This document shows, piece by piece, positions 8,027 to 16,328 of a stretch of DNA of 64,000 nucleotides (the first letter of the stretch is position 1; each line of letters begins with the position of its first letter). The notes below the pieces were generated by a model. The model saw only the letters and a program-made list of their open reading frames with translations. It was not told the DNA's origin and searched no databases. The position numbers and the translations under genes are program-made. The stretch covers positions 5,783,022-5,847,021 of the forward strand of contig NZ_CP030287.1 of the NCBI RefSeq assembly GCF_003287935.1, written 5' to 3'. The DNA is from Streptomyces sp. ICC1 (GTDB lineage Bacteria; Actinomycetota; Actinomycetes; Streptomycetales; Streptomycetaceae).

Positions 8027-9565
8027 TCACATCGCCGCGCCCAGGGCCAGGAACCCGCAGATCAGCACGAAGAGGATGGCGAGCAGCGGCCAGACGAAGC
8101 GCAAGTACTTGTCGTAGCCGACCTTGGCCAGCGCGACACCGCCGATGGTCACGGCGGTGGTCGGGACCCAGAGGTTCATCCAGCCGCTCGCCGACTGCCA
8201 GGCCGTCACCATCAGCGCCCGCGAGACGCCCGCGAAGTCGGCGAGCGGGGCCAGGATCGGCATGGTGAGGGTGGCGTGCCCGGACGTGGAGGGGATCAGG
8301 AAGGCGAGCGGCAGGTTCACCAGGAACACGATGATCGCGAAGACTCCGGACGAAGTCCCCTTCACCACGCCCTCGATGGAGTGGAGCACGGTGTCGGTGA
8401 TCTTCGAGTTGTTCATGATGACCGTGACTCCGCGCGCCAGCATGATGACCAGGGCCGGGGAGATGAAGTCCGCGGCGCCCTGGATGATCGTGGAGCTGAG
8501 CTTGGCCTCGCCCATCCGGGCCACCAGCCCGATGAGCACGGCCGCGCAGATGAACAGCGCGGCGAGCTGGGCGAAGGACCAGTCCAGCTCCCAGGCGTAG
8601 GGGGCCGCGTCCGCGTCGCCGGTGAGCGCCCCGGCCCAGGGCACCACCGAGAAGATCATGAAGGCGAAGACGAGGACCAGCAGCACCAGCACCGTCTTGT
8701 GCAGGCCCGTCAGCTCCGGCTCCGCCTCCTCGTCGCCGGTGGCCTTCTGCTCCCGGTCGCCGGGCAGGAACCCGCAGATGGACTTGGCCGGATCCTTCTG
8801 GACCCGCCGCGCGTAGCGGATCACGTAGAGGACGGTCACCGTGGTCAGCACGATCCACATCAGGAAGCGCAGCCCGATCCCGTCGCCGAGCGAGATGCCG
8901 GCCGCCGAGGAGGCCACGCCGGTCGCGAACGGGTTCACGGTGGAGCAGAGCACGCCGATGCCCGCGCCGAGGATGGCGGCGCCGACGGCGACGAGCCGGT
9001 CGTAGCCGAGGGCCAGCATCATCGGCACCAGCAGGCCGTAGAACCCGAGGGTCTCCTCGGCGAAGCCCTCCACGGTGCCGAGCACGGAGAAGACCACCAT
9101 CACGGCGGCGATCAGCAGCGCCCCGCGGTCGCGCAGCCGGTGGGCGAGACGGGCGATGCCGCGGTCGAGGGCGCCGGTGGCGAAGACGACGGTGATGAAC
9201 GCGCCGATGGCGAGGACGAAGAGGAAGACGCCCGCGCTGCCGTAGAGGTCTCCGCTGAAGGTGGGCCCGACCTGGCCGGTCTTGGGGTCCTGGAGGCCGT
9301 AGAGCCCGTTCACCGGGGACAGGAACAGGTCGTTCAGCCGGTCGGTGAAGCTCTGGGTGCCCTCGACCCGGTGGTAGGTGCCGGCGACCGGGGCGCCGCT
9401 GTCGTCGCGGTCGTACTGGCCGGCCGGGACGAGGAAGGCCAGCAGCCAGATCGCGACCGTGACGATGGCCAGGATGGTCAGGGCGCTGGGGAAGGAGAAC
9501 TTCCGCGCCGGCGGCGGCTCCTCCTCTGGGGCGGGAGCCGCGGGAGCCGGGGTCGGCGCGGTCAC
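8027..9565 (-). CDS. YfcC / ArcD-DcuC-like family membrane transporter
   Basis: A 512-residue membrane protein with about twelve helices. Typical YfcC features are the N-terminal FPSALTILAIVTVAIWLLAFLVPAGQY, the conserved GFAEETLGFYGLLVPMMLALGYD segment and the C-terminal PSTSGHATLTMPILAPLADF and WQSASGWMNLWVPTT re-entrant-like motifs. The family is annotated as carboxylate or basic amino-acid/peptide transport, rarely tested. The GTG start overlaps the stop of the upstream dipeptidase (GTGA), so the two are translationally coupled; import or export of a dipeptide product is a reasonable guess. Confidence 0.82.
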   Translation of the reverse strand: MTAPTPAPAAPAPEEEPPPARKFSFPSALTILAIVTVAIWLLAFLVPAGQYDRDDSGAPVAGTYHRVEGTQSFTDRLNDLFLSPVNGLYGLQDPKTGQVGPTFSGDLYGSAGVFLFVLAIGAFITVVFATGALDRGIARLAHRLRDRGALLIAAVMVVFSVLGTVEGFAEETLGFYGLLVPMMLALGYDRLVAVGAAILGAGIGVLCSTVNPFATGVASSAAGISLGDGIGLRFLMWIVLTTVTVLYVIRYARRVQKDPAKSICGFLPGDREQKATGDEEAEPELTGLHKTVLVLLVLVFAFMIFSVVPWAGALTGDADAAPYAWELDWSFAQLAALFICAAVLIGLVARMGEAKLSSTIIQGAADFISPALVIMLARGVTVIMNNSKITDTVLHSIEGVVKGTSSGVFAIIVFLVNLPLAFLIPSTSGHATLTMPILAPLADFAGVSRALMVTAWQSASGWMNLWVPTTAVTIGGVALAKVGYDKYLRFVWPLLAILFVLICGFLALGAAM

Positions 9566-10965
9566 GGTGCGCCTCCGGCGTCCACCGGGTCCCGGGGCGC
9601 GGCACGGAAGTCGGCCGCGTACTCCCGGACGAAGGCGGCCATCGCCACCACCGTGTTGCGCAGCTCGGACAGCAGCACCCGCTCGTTCGGCGCGTGCAGG
9701 TTGCACATGCTGTCCTGCGCGCCGAAGAGGAGCACCTCCGCGCCCGGAGCGGCCTGCGCGAGGCCGTTCACCAGCGGGATGGAGCCGCCCGTGGCGACGT
9801 ACGAGGCCTGCGTGCCCCAGGCCTCCTTGAGCGCGGTCAGCGCCGCCCGGTACGCCGGCCCGCCCGTCCGCGCCTCGAAGCCGGGGCCGGTGTCGCCCGG
9901 GGTGACGGTGAGCGGGATGCCGAAGGGGCGCTGCGCGCGCAGGTGTTCCACCAGGGCGGCACGGGCCTCCTTCGGATCCTGGTGCGGATGGAAGCGGAGG
10001 TTCAGCTTGGCCCGCGCGTAGGGGACCACCGCGGAGGCGGCCCCGGCCACGTCGGGGGCGTCGAGCCCGATGACGGTGACGGCGGGCCCGCTCCACAGCC
10101 GTTCGCCCAGCGAGCCGGTGCCGATCAGCGGCAGGCCGTCCTGGACGGAGGCGAGGTCGCGGAACTCCTCCTCGGTGTAGGTCGTTCCCTCCCAGGGATC
10201 GCGGCGCAGTCCGGGCACCGCCACGTCGCCGTGCTCGTCGTGCAGGGTGGACAGCGCCCGGAGCAGGGCCAGCAGGGCGTCCGGGGCGGCTCCGCCGAAC
10301 TCCCCGCTGTGGCGTGCCTCCGCGAGCGTGCGCACCTCCACCGTGACCTCGCAGGCCCCGCGCAGGCCGGTGGTCAGGGTCGGGGTGCCGGGCCGCAGGT
10401 TCCCGAGGTCGGCGATCACCATCGCGTCGCACGCGAACCGGTCCGGATCGCTCGGCGGGTAGTCGTCGAAGGGGCTGCCGTACTCCTCCTGCCCCTCGAT
10501 CACCAGCTTGATCCCGACCGGCGGACGGCCGCCGTAGAGCCGCAGCATGCCGAGGTGCGCGATCACGTTCGACTTGTCGTCGGCGATGCCGCGGGCCCGC
10601 AGCGCGCCGGGGACACCGGGGACGGGCGTCGGCTCGAAGGGCGGGGAGAGCCACAGGGTGGGGTTCCCGGCGGGCTGGACGTCGTAGTGCGCGTAGAGCA
10701 GGACGGTCGGGGCGTCCGGGTGCGGCGGCGGGATCTCCCCGTAGATCACCGGGGCGGTGTCGGGGAGGTCGATCCGCTCGATGGTGGGGACGCCCGCCGC
10801 GCGCAGGAGGGAGACGACCAGGTCGTGCGCCTCCTCCACGGGCTCCGTCGGATAGCCGGGGAAGGCGACCGAGGGGATCGCCGCCAGCCGTTCCAGATCG
10901 GCCCGCAGGCCGTCCATCAGGACGTCGACCTGTTCTCCGAGGGTCTGCGAGCCGTCCGCTTCCAC
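9562..10965 (-). CDS. M20-family metallopeptidase (dipeptidase)
   Basis: A 467-residue two-zinc exopeptidase. Metal and catalytic residues are visible in LLYAHYDVQPAG (His and Asp), GIADDKSN (bridging Asp), EGQEEYGS (general base Glu pair) and the C-terminal HAPNERV His. The dimerisation (lid) domain occupies roughly residues 200-330. The enzyme probably cleaves small cytosolic peptides. GTG 10965 has GAGG about ten bases upstream. It is the first gene of a two-gene operon with the YfcC transporter and is divergent from an XRE regulator 144 bp away, which may control it. Confidence 0.87.
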   Translation of the reverse strand: MEADGSQTLGEQVDVLMDGLRADLERLAAIPSVAFPGYPTEPVEEAHDLVVSLLRAAGVPTIERIDLPDTAPVIYGEIPPPHPDAPTVLLYAHYDVQPAGNPTLWLSPPFEPTPVPGVPGALRARGIADDKSNVIAHLGMLRLYGGRPPVGIKLVIEGQEEYGSPFDDYPPSDPDRFACDAMVIADLGNLRPGTPTLTTGLRGACEVTVEVRTLAEARHSGEFGGAAPDALLALLRALSTLHDEHGDVAVPGLRRDPWEGTTYTEEEFRDLASVQDGLPLIGTGSLGERLWSGPAVTVIGLDAPDVAGAASAVVPYARAKLNLRFHPHQDPKEARAALVEHLRAQRPFGIPLTVTPGDTGPGFEARTGGPAYRAALTALKEAWGTQASYVATGGSIPLVNGLAQAAPGAEVLLFGAQDSMCNLHAPNERVLLSELRNTVVAMAAFVREYAADFRAAPRDPVDAGGAP

Positions 10966-11096
10966 CTGCCACCGTCCCTCTGCTCCCCGGGTGACCCCGC
11001 TGAGCTGCGGGATCGGGTTCTCCGATCATCGGCTCGGGGGACGGCCCGCGCCGTGAGGGAATGGGCCGGACGGGTGAGCGGCCCGGGGGCACGATC

Positions 11097-11102
11097 TAGG
11101 AT
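11097..11102 (+). promoter_or_regulatory. -10 element TAGGAT of a likely leaderless transcript
   Basis: TAGGAT ends 7 bp before the ATG at 11110 and no Shine-Dalgarno is visible in between, the signature of leaderless mRNA in Streptomyces. Confidence 0.5.
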
Positions 11103-11109
11103 CGGCGGC

Positions 11110-12069
11110 ATGAACCAGCACGGGCCCAAGGCCGAACTCGGCGACTTCCTGCGGTCCCGGCGGGCCCGGATCCGGCCGGAGGACGCGGGCCTGCGCTCCT
11201 TCGGGGGCCGCCGCCGGGTGCCGGGGCTGCGCCGCGAGGAGCTGGCCCAGCTCGCCGGGGTCAGCGCCGACTACTACACGCGCTTCGAGCAGGGCCGGGC
11301 CGAGAACGTCTCCGACGGGATCCTCGGCGCGGTCGTCGCCGCCCTGCGCCTGGACGCGGCCGAGGCGGCGCACCTGACCCGGCTGGTGCGCAACGCCGGG
11401 CCGGGCGGGGCCGCCGCCGCGCGGGCGCGGGGCCGGGAGGCCGATGAGGCGCAGGAGGTGCGGCCGGGGCTGCGCAGGCTGCTGGAGTCGATGCCCGGGA
11501 CGCCCGCGTTCGTCCTGGGCCGGCGCACCGACATCCTCGCCTGGAACCCGCTCTTCGCGACGCTGATCACCGACTTCGCGGCGCTGGCGCCGGAGCGGCG
11601 CAACAAGGCGTGGCTGGTCTTCCTCCACCCGGAGGTGCGCGGACGGTTCGTCAACTGGGAGACCAAGGCGCGGGATCTGGTCGCCTACCTGCGCTTCGAC
11701 CTCGGACGCCACCCCGGCGACCCGCGGTTCGCCGAGCTCATCGCCGAACTGGCGGAGCACAGCGCGGAGTTCACCCGACTGTGGGAGGAACGCGAGGTGG
11801 GGGAGAAGACCCACGGCGGCTACCACCTGCGCCACCCGCTGGTCGGCGAGCTCGCCCTCGCCTACGAGAGCCTCGTGCTCCCGGACGATCCGGACCAGAC
11901 GCTGATCACCTACACGGCGGAGGCGGGATCGCCTTCGGACGCGGCCCTGCGGATCCTGGCGGGCGCCGCCGCGAACACGTCGGCCGCCGCGACCGGCGCG
12001 AGCGCCGCGCACACTTCGACCGGCGCGAGCGCCGACGCCCCGGCGGCTCCGGCGGCCCCGAGGGCCTAG
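11110..12069 (+). CDS. XRE-family regulator with MmyB-like ligand-binding domain
   Basis: A 319-residue regulator. The N-terminal helix-turn-helix (about residues 30-60) contains GLRREELAQLAGVSADYYTRFEQGR, the hallmark of this Streptomyces family; residues about 110-285 form the MmyB-like PAS-type domain (AFVLGRRTDILAWNPLFATL, YLRFDLGRHPGDPRFAEL, HPLVGELALAYESL), thought to bind fatty-acid-like ligands. The C-terminal 30 residues are Ala/Thr-rich and probably disordered. Divergent from the dipeptidase-transporter operon, which is its most likely target besides itself. Confidence 0.85.
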   Translation: MNQHGPKAELGDFLRSRRARIRPEDAGLRSFGGRRRVPGLRREELAQLAGVSADYYTRFEQGRAENVSDGILGAVVAALRLDAAEAAHLTRLVRNAGPGGAAAARARGREADEAQEVRPGLRRLLESMPGTPAFVLGRRTDILAWNPLFATLITDFAALAPERRNKAWLVFLHPEVRGRFVNWETKARDLVAYLRFDLGRHPGDPRFAELIAELAEHSAEFTRLWEEREVGEKTHGGYHLRHPLVGELALAYESLVLPDDPDQTLITYTAEAGSPSDAALRILAGAAANTSAAATGASAAHTSTGASADAPAAPAAPRA

Positions 12070-12198
12070 ACCGCGCGGGGCGGCCCGAATCGGGTCCCGG
12101 GTGGGGATCTTGACCTGTCTGCCGCGTATCGAAGCGCCGCCGTGATCGTTTCTTCAGACGTAGCCCTCATCCCTGCTGCGGAATCGGGAGAACGCGCG

Positions 12199-12765
12199 GT
12201 GACCGCTTGGCAGTACTTCGCCGGGGCCGGCCTGGTGGCGGCGCTCTGCCCGCTGCACGGTCACGTGGAGGTCGCCGGAGACGGCCACGGGCGCGGCGCC
12301 CGGGTCGACGTGTGCGTTCCGGCCGGGCCGAAGCCGAGGACGCCCGCGCCCGCTCCCCCCGCCGCACGGCCTTCGCCGCGCATGACGCTGCCCGGCGCCG
12401 CCCGGCCCACGGTGCGCCACCCGGGGCGGGGGCCGGCTCCGGTCCCGGTGCCTTGGCCGCCGGCGGCGCCGGAGCCCGGCCCGTGGCCGGCGGCGGAGGC
12501 CGTGGCCGGGGTGGCGCAGCCGCCGGCGGATCCACCGGCCGGGCCCGGGGCGGTGCGGGCGGCGCCGGGCGCAGCGGTGGCCCCGGCCGCGCGCGCAGCC
12601 GGGGCAGGGCCCGCGAGCCGGTTCCACGTGCGCCCGTACCACTCCTCGGCGCTGGCCAGGCGCGGCCCCGACGGCATGTCCACCCTGATGCTCATGGTCG
12701 TCGTCACGACCCCGGCGGTGCTCGCGGCCGTCGCGCTGCGGCCCCGTTCCAAGAGCCGCGGCTGA
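12199..12765 (+). CDS. Pro/Ala-rich hypothetical protein with C-terminal membrane segment
   Basis: A 188-residue protein whose start is set at GTG 12199 because GGAG lies eight bases upstream (in-frame upstream codons lack one). A short hydrophobic N-terminus (WQYFAGAGLVAALCPL) is followed by a low-complexity Pro/Ala/Arg segment and a C-terminal helix (STLMLMVVVTTPAVLAAVAL) ending in basic residues. No family recognised. It lies 36 bp upstream of the DUF4239 gene in the same direction and is probably co-transcribed. Confidence 0.5.
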   Translation: MTAWQYFAGAGLVAALCPLHGHVEVAGDGHGRGARVDVCVPAGPKPRTPAPAPPAARPSPRMTLPGAARPTVRHPGRGPAPVPVPWPPAAPEPGPWPAAEAVAGVAQPPADPPAGPGAVRAAPGAAVAPAARAAGAGPASRFHVRPYHSSALARRGPDGMSTLMLMVVVTTPAVLAAVALRPRSKSRG

Positions 12766-12801
12766 CGATTCGTCCGTTCATTCAACCTACGGAGAACCCT
12801 C

Positions 12802-13578
12802 GTGTCCGAATGGCTGGTCCTGGCCATCGCCATGGCGCTCGTCTGCGCCCTGGTCTTCACCTTCACCGCGCTCCGGCACCGCCGGGTCGCCGTCGACGAG
12901 GACACCAGCGAGACCCCCGACGTCATCGAGTACATGGTGATGATGGTCGGCGTGGTCTACGCGATCGTGCTCGGCCTGGCCATCGCGGGCGTCTGGGAGG
13001 CGCGCGGCGCCGCCGAGGACAGCGTGCGCCGCGAGGCCCAGTCCCTGTACGAGGTCACCCAGCGGGCCGACGTCTACCCGGCGCCCGTCCGCGACCGGAT
13101 CCGGGGCGAGGTGAACGCGTACGTCTCCCACACCGTCAGCGTGGACTGGCCGCGGCTGGTTTCCGGGGAGGCCGCGTCTACGGAGGGCGGCGAACTGCTC
13201 GGCAAGCTGCGCGGTGATCTCACCCACCAGAACCCGGGCAACGAGCTCCAGGCGCAGGCCTACCAGCCGCTGCTGGACCACATCGCGGCCGCCGACGACG
13301 CCCGGCACGAGCGGACGCAGAGCGACGCGTCGACGCTGCCCAGCGTGGTGTGGCTGGGGCTGGTGGTGGGCGGCCTGGTCACGGTCGGGCTGATCTTCGC
13401 GCTGCAGATCCGGCGGTCGGGGCGGGAGTTGCTGCTGGCCGGGCTGTTCAGCACGCTGATCGTGTTCCTGCTGTTCATGGTGTGGAGCTTCGACGCGCCC
13501 TTCGGCCGGGACGGGATCGACTCGGCGGCGCCGTTCCAGGACCTGTTCCCGGCGCTGTCCCTGGCCGCCGGGAGCTGA
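12802..13578 (+). CDS. DUF4239 (bestrophin-like) membrane protein
   Basis: A 258-residue protein with four transmembrane segments: near residues 3-22, 44-64, about 180-200 and 205-232, with a helical cytoplasmic middle (EARGAAEDSVRREAQSLYEV). This matches the DUF4239 family, distantly related to bestrophin-type anion channels; activity is unproven. GTG 12802 has GGAGA seven bases upstream. The stop codon is followed at once by a GC-rich direct repeat that duplicates the stop context. Confidence 0.78.
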   Translation: MSEWLVLAIAMALVCALVFTFTALRHRRVAVDEDTSETPDVIEYMVMMVGVVYAIVLGLAIAGVWEARGAAEDSVRREAQSLYEVTQRADVYPAPVRDRIRGEVNAYVSHTVSVDWPRLVSGEAASTEGGELLGKLRGDLTHQNPGNELQAQAYQPLLDHIAAADDARHERTQSDASTLPSVVWLGLVVGGLVTVGLIFALQIRRSGRELLLAGLFSTLIVFLLFMVWSFDAPFGRDGIDSAAPFQDLFPALSLAAGS

Positions 13579-13635
13579 CGCGGGGGCCGGCCGCGGGGGC
13601 TGACCGCGGGGGCCGGCCGCCGGGAGCTGACCGCA
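13571..13635. repeat. GC-rich direct repeat spanning the stop codon
   Basis: GGGAGCTGACGCGGGGGCC is followed by GGGGGCTGACCGCGGGGGCC and then GGGAGCTGACCGC, so the TGA of the DUF4239 gene is present three times in near-identical surroundings. It also holds GGCCGGCC palindromes that may serve as a terminator for the two convergent genes. Confidence 0.7.
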
Positions 13636-13639
13636 GTGG

Positions 13640-14818
13640 TCAGACCCCCGAGAGCGACGCCTGGCGCCGGAACTCGGCCACCACCGGCGAGTTCCGCAGG
13701 GCGTGCGAGATGCGCAGCAGGTCGCGCGGACCGTCGGCGGCCGCCGGGGCCCCCTCCTCGCTGGCCCCGATGACCCTGCCCTCGGGATCGGCCGACCGGG
13801 CCCGTACGGCCGCCGCGACCATGGCGGCGTCGGCGACGGCCCGGGCGGTCTCCTCGTCGGCCCCGGCGTCCTGGGCCCGCGCGAGGGCCTCGTCCCGGTG
13901 GTCGTGGTCGAAGTACGGGCCGAGGTGCAGGAAGCCGTCGTGGATGTCCGACTCGCGCTGGATCATCCGCAGTTCGGCGGCGGTCCACCAGGCCATCCGG
14001 ACGCAGGGGGTGCCGTCCGGGATGGACACGCGCACCTCGTGCCAGAGGGTGCCCAGGCGCCGGTACGCCGACCAGTTCTGCCAGCTGTCCGAAAGCCGCT
14101 GGAAGACCAGCGGGAGCACGAAGCCGATCGCGCTGATGTTGGCTCCGAGGGAGGCCACGGGCGGGGCCACGGACGTGCTCAGCCAGTCCAGGTCGTGCCC
14201 GCTCCAGCGGGCCACGACGGCCGTCATCTTGGTGGCGTCGTAGCTGAGGTTGAAGACGTATCCCAGGACGATGATCATCAGGCCGACCCGGAGCCAGCCG
14301 CGCACCTGGAGGGACCAGCGCCAGCACATCGCGACCATCACGAAGGCGGCCACGTTGTGGGCCACCAGGTAGAGGGCGATCAGCTCCCGGATGAAGGGGG
14401 TGTTGGCGTAGTAGGTGTCGAAGTCCCGCAGCCGTTCGACCGGGGCCTCGCCCAGCACGAACAGCAGGGTCAGCGCCACGATCACGACGGAGTAGCCGGT
14501 GATCCAGCGGCGCGAGACCCGCCGGGTCTCCTCCGGCGGCCCGCCCCGCCAGTTGACGATCAGCACGAGGCAGGCGGCGCTGAAGGCGGTGATCAGGCAG
14601 TAGACGAGCGGGGCGGAGAAGTTGGGTATGCCCGTCCAGCGGTTGACCGCCTCGATGGTGGGCGGGGCGGCGAAGGTGAAGACCGCGCCGGCCAGGGTGA
14701 GCAGGGCGCAGACCGATCGCAGAAGCGGGTCACGCCAGTTGTTGCGCAGGGCCGGCAGCTTGAAGGCGAGAGCGATCGCCATCGCGGCTGCCGGTGTGTA
14801 GTAGTCCTGGCCTTTCAA
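13640..14818 (-). CDS. MAB_1171c-family (DUF6545) membrane protein, putative transporter
   Basis: A 392-residue protein with about seven N-terminal transmembrane segments (residues 8 to about 245) and a soluble C-terminal half containing the conserved GTLWHEVRVSIPD, RMIQRESDIHDGFLHLGPYFD and EEETARAVADAA-like blocks. The family is called a putative transporter but has no tested function. Its ATG overlaps the stop of the ImmA/IrrE-like gene by 4 bp (ATGA), so it is the third gene of an operon with that protein and the XRE regulator. The WHEVRVSIPD block recurs beside small metalloprotease genes, suggesting a functional pair. Confidence 0.8.
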   Translation of the reverse strand: MKGQDYYTPAAAMAIALAFKLPALRNNWRDPLLRSVCALLTLAGAVFTFAAPPTIEAVNRWTGIPNFSAPLVYCLITAFSAACLVLIVNWRGGPPEETRRVSRRWITGYSVVIVALTLLFVLGEAPVERLRDFDTYYANTPFIRELIALYLVAHNVAAFVMVAMCWRWSLQVRGWLRVGLMIIVLGYVFNLSYDATKMTAVVARWSGHDLDWLSTSVAPPVASLGANISAIGFVLPLVFQRLSDSWQNWSAYRRLGTLWHEVRVSIPDGTPCVRMAWWTAAELRMIQRESDIHDGFLHLGPYFDHDHRDEALARAQDAGADEETARAVADAAMVAAAVRARSADPEGRVIGASEEGAPAAADGPRDLLRISHALRNSPVVAEFRRQASLSGV

Positions 14819-15372
14819 CGGTCGTTCCTGTGCCCCCGGTATCCGAGCGCGGCCTCGATGCGGCCGGCCAACTGGTCACGCTGCGCGGGCGCCCGGTGGC
14901 TCGCCGATCCGGCGAGCCAGGTCCGGCACCTGCTGCCCAGCAGTAAACCGAAGGTTTCCGCTTCGGTCTCCTCCTGGACGTCGGCGCGCGTGCGCGCCGC
15001 GACCCGGCGAACGGTCTCGCCGATGTCGGCCTCGTCCGAGAGCAGCCGGGCGGCGACGGCGGCGCCGTCGACGTGGTGGCTGCAGTGGCCGGCCTTCATG
15101 TGCCACAGCTCGTGACCGAGGATCACCAGCTGGTGGTCGGGTGCGGTGCGTTCCTCGATGACCACCAGATCGCGGTCCGCCATGTCGAGCCACAGGCCGC
15201 TTGCCGTTCCCGGCGGGAACGAGGCCATCCGGAACTCCACCCGGCGGCCGCGGTGCTTGCTCATGCCCTCGCAGAGGGCGGCGTAGAGGTCTACGGGCTC
15301 CACGGGCGCGGTCAGCGTGATGCCGGCCACCAGCTCCCCGCACAACCGCCGCTGCTCTCTGCCTATGCTCAC
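14815..15372 (-). CDS. ImmA/IrrE-like HExxH protein, toxin-component type, with TTA codon
   Basis: A 185-residue protein with a zinc-protease motif HELWH (about residues 87-91) in VILGHELWHMKAGHC. Similar Streptomyces proteins are labelled toxin component or ParH-like; ImmA relatives cleave the repressor beside them, and the XRE gene upstream is the natural target. One Leu in ETFGLLLGS is encoded by TTA (14944-14946), the rarest codon in Streptomyces, read only by the developmentally controlled bldA tRNA, so production is probably limited to late growth. Middle gene of the operon XRE-this-MAB_1171c. Confidence 0.8.
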   Translation of the reverse strand: MSIGREQRRLCGELVAGITLTAPVEPVDLYAALCEGMSKHRGRRVEFRMASFPPGTASGLWLDMADRDLVVIEERTAPDHQLVILGHELWHMKAGHCSHHVDGAAVAARLLSDEADIGETVRRVAARTRADVQEETEAETFGLLLGSRCRTWLAGSASHRAPAQRDQLAGRIEAALGYRGHRNDR

Positions 15373-15416
15373 CGTTCTCCCCGTCGGCGCGGATCCGGAT
15401 CAGGACTCAAGGATCA

Positions 15417-15438
15417 GACCCAGAATTTCGACTGGGTC
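15417..15438 (-). terminator. hairpin at the end of the XRE gene
   Basis: GACCCAG and CTGGGTC pair over an eight-base loop and overlap the stop codon of the XRE gene. Weak (7 bp, no T-run); it may attenuate read-through to the HExxH gene rather than stop it. Confidence 0.4.
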
Positions 15439-16105
15439 AGGATTCGTTCGGTTTTACGCTTTCGAGAAGCATGTCCAGCCATTCGGTCACCTTGTCCCGG
15501 TGCTTGTCGCTGGGCAGTTGGGCGGCCCGCCAGGCGATGCCGCGTACTCCGTGGTTCTGCAGGAGTCTTGCCAGTGGATCGCCCGTCGAAGCGGCCTGGG
15601 CCGGTACGGTTTCCCGCGCGCGGCCCGCGAAGTCCTGGAGCAGTTGCTGCTCGGTTCTCTGGAGCGCGTCCGTGAGGGCGTCCGAGTCGTGTGCGGTGAG
15701 GAAGCCGGCGTGCACTCCGAAGAAGCGCTGGATCGCGTCGCAGTGCTCCATCGTGGGCCGGCGGTCGCCGTTGATCAGGGCCCCGGCCTGCTGGCGGGAC
15801 ATGGCGGCGCCGTCGGCGATCTCCTGCTGGGTGTAGCGGCGGCCGTTGGGCTTGACGCGCGTGCGCCGCAGGAGGTCGAGCCGCTGCAGGAAGCGGGTCT
15901 GGAGATCGGGTTCGCCGGCCGGCCGGCCGTCCAGCAGGGTCCGCACCACGTCGGCGGGGACCCCGGAGGCCTCGGAGAGGCGGCGCAGGTCGAAGACCTG
16001 GTTCAGGTCGCGGCCCATCTTGCCCGTGAGTTCGGCGACGCGCGTGATGGTGGCTGCCAGGTGCGCGTTGGCCACCGCGACGGGAGCCGGGAAGCCGTCT
16101 GTCAC
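15437..16105 (-). CDS. XRE-family transcriptional regulator, antitoxin-like
   Basis: A 222-residue protein. The helix-turn-helix is at about residues 80-125 (GRRYTQQEIADGAAMSRQQAGALINGDRRPTMEHCDAIQRFFGV, read here in pieces), typical of XRE regulators paired with HExxH proteins in Streptomyces. GTG 16105 was chosen because GGAG sits eight bases upstream. First gene of the three-gene operon; it probably represses its own promoter, which lies in the 223-bp divergent region. By analogy with ImmR/ImmA it may be the substrate of the downstream HELWH protein; that is inference. Confidence 0.82.
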   Translation of the reverse strand: MTDGFPAPVAVANAHLAATITRVAELTGKMGRDLNQVFDLRRLSEASGVPADVVRTLLDGRPAGEPDLQTRFLQRLDLLRRTRVKPNGRRYTQQEIADGAAMSRQQAGALINGDRRPTMEHCDAIQRFFGVHAGFLTAHDSDALTDALQRTEQQLLQDFAGRARETVPAQAASTGDPLARLLQNHGVRGIAWRAAQLPSDKHRDKVTEWLDMLLESVKPNES

Positions 16106-16196
16106 CAGTGGTTCTCCTAGATCGCGCGAGGTCGGGGGGCGGGCACGTGGTCGGCTCCTGGAATCTATCCGGTCTCTGTCTGTAGGGCTAGAACTT

Positions 16197-16278
16197 GCCA
16201 CAGCTGTGGCGGGAATGAGCTGTCAAGAGGCTGGAATTGCCACAATAGTTGACACTCGAATGAAGTCGGTAGCAGGAT
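16197..16278 (+). promoter_or_regulatory. divergent promoter region with palindrome and TTGACA promoter
   Basis: GCCACAGCTGTGGC (16197-16210) is a perfect 14-bp palindrome. TTGCCACA occurs twice, at 16195-16202 and 16237-16244, 42 bp apart. A sigma-70-like promoter for the rightward XRE gene follows: TTGACA (16249-16254), 18-bp spacer, CAGGAT (16273-16278). The TTGCCACA copies are candidate sites for one of the two XRE regulators that flank this region. Confidence 0.5.
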
Positions 16279-16328
16279 CGCCACACGGAAACGAAGATCC
16301 AGACCGTAATAAAGAGGGGGAGCTCTCG

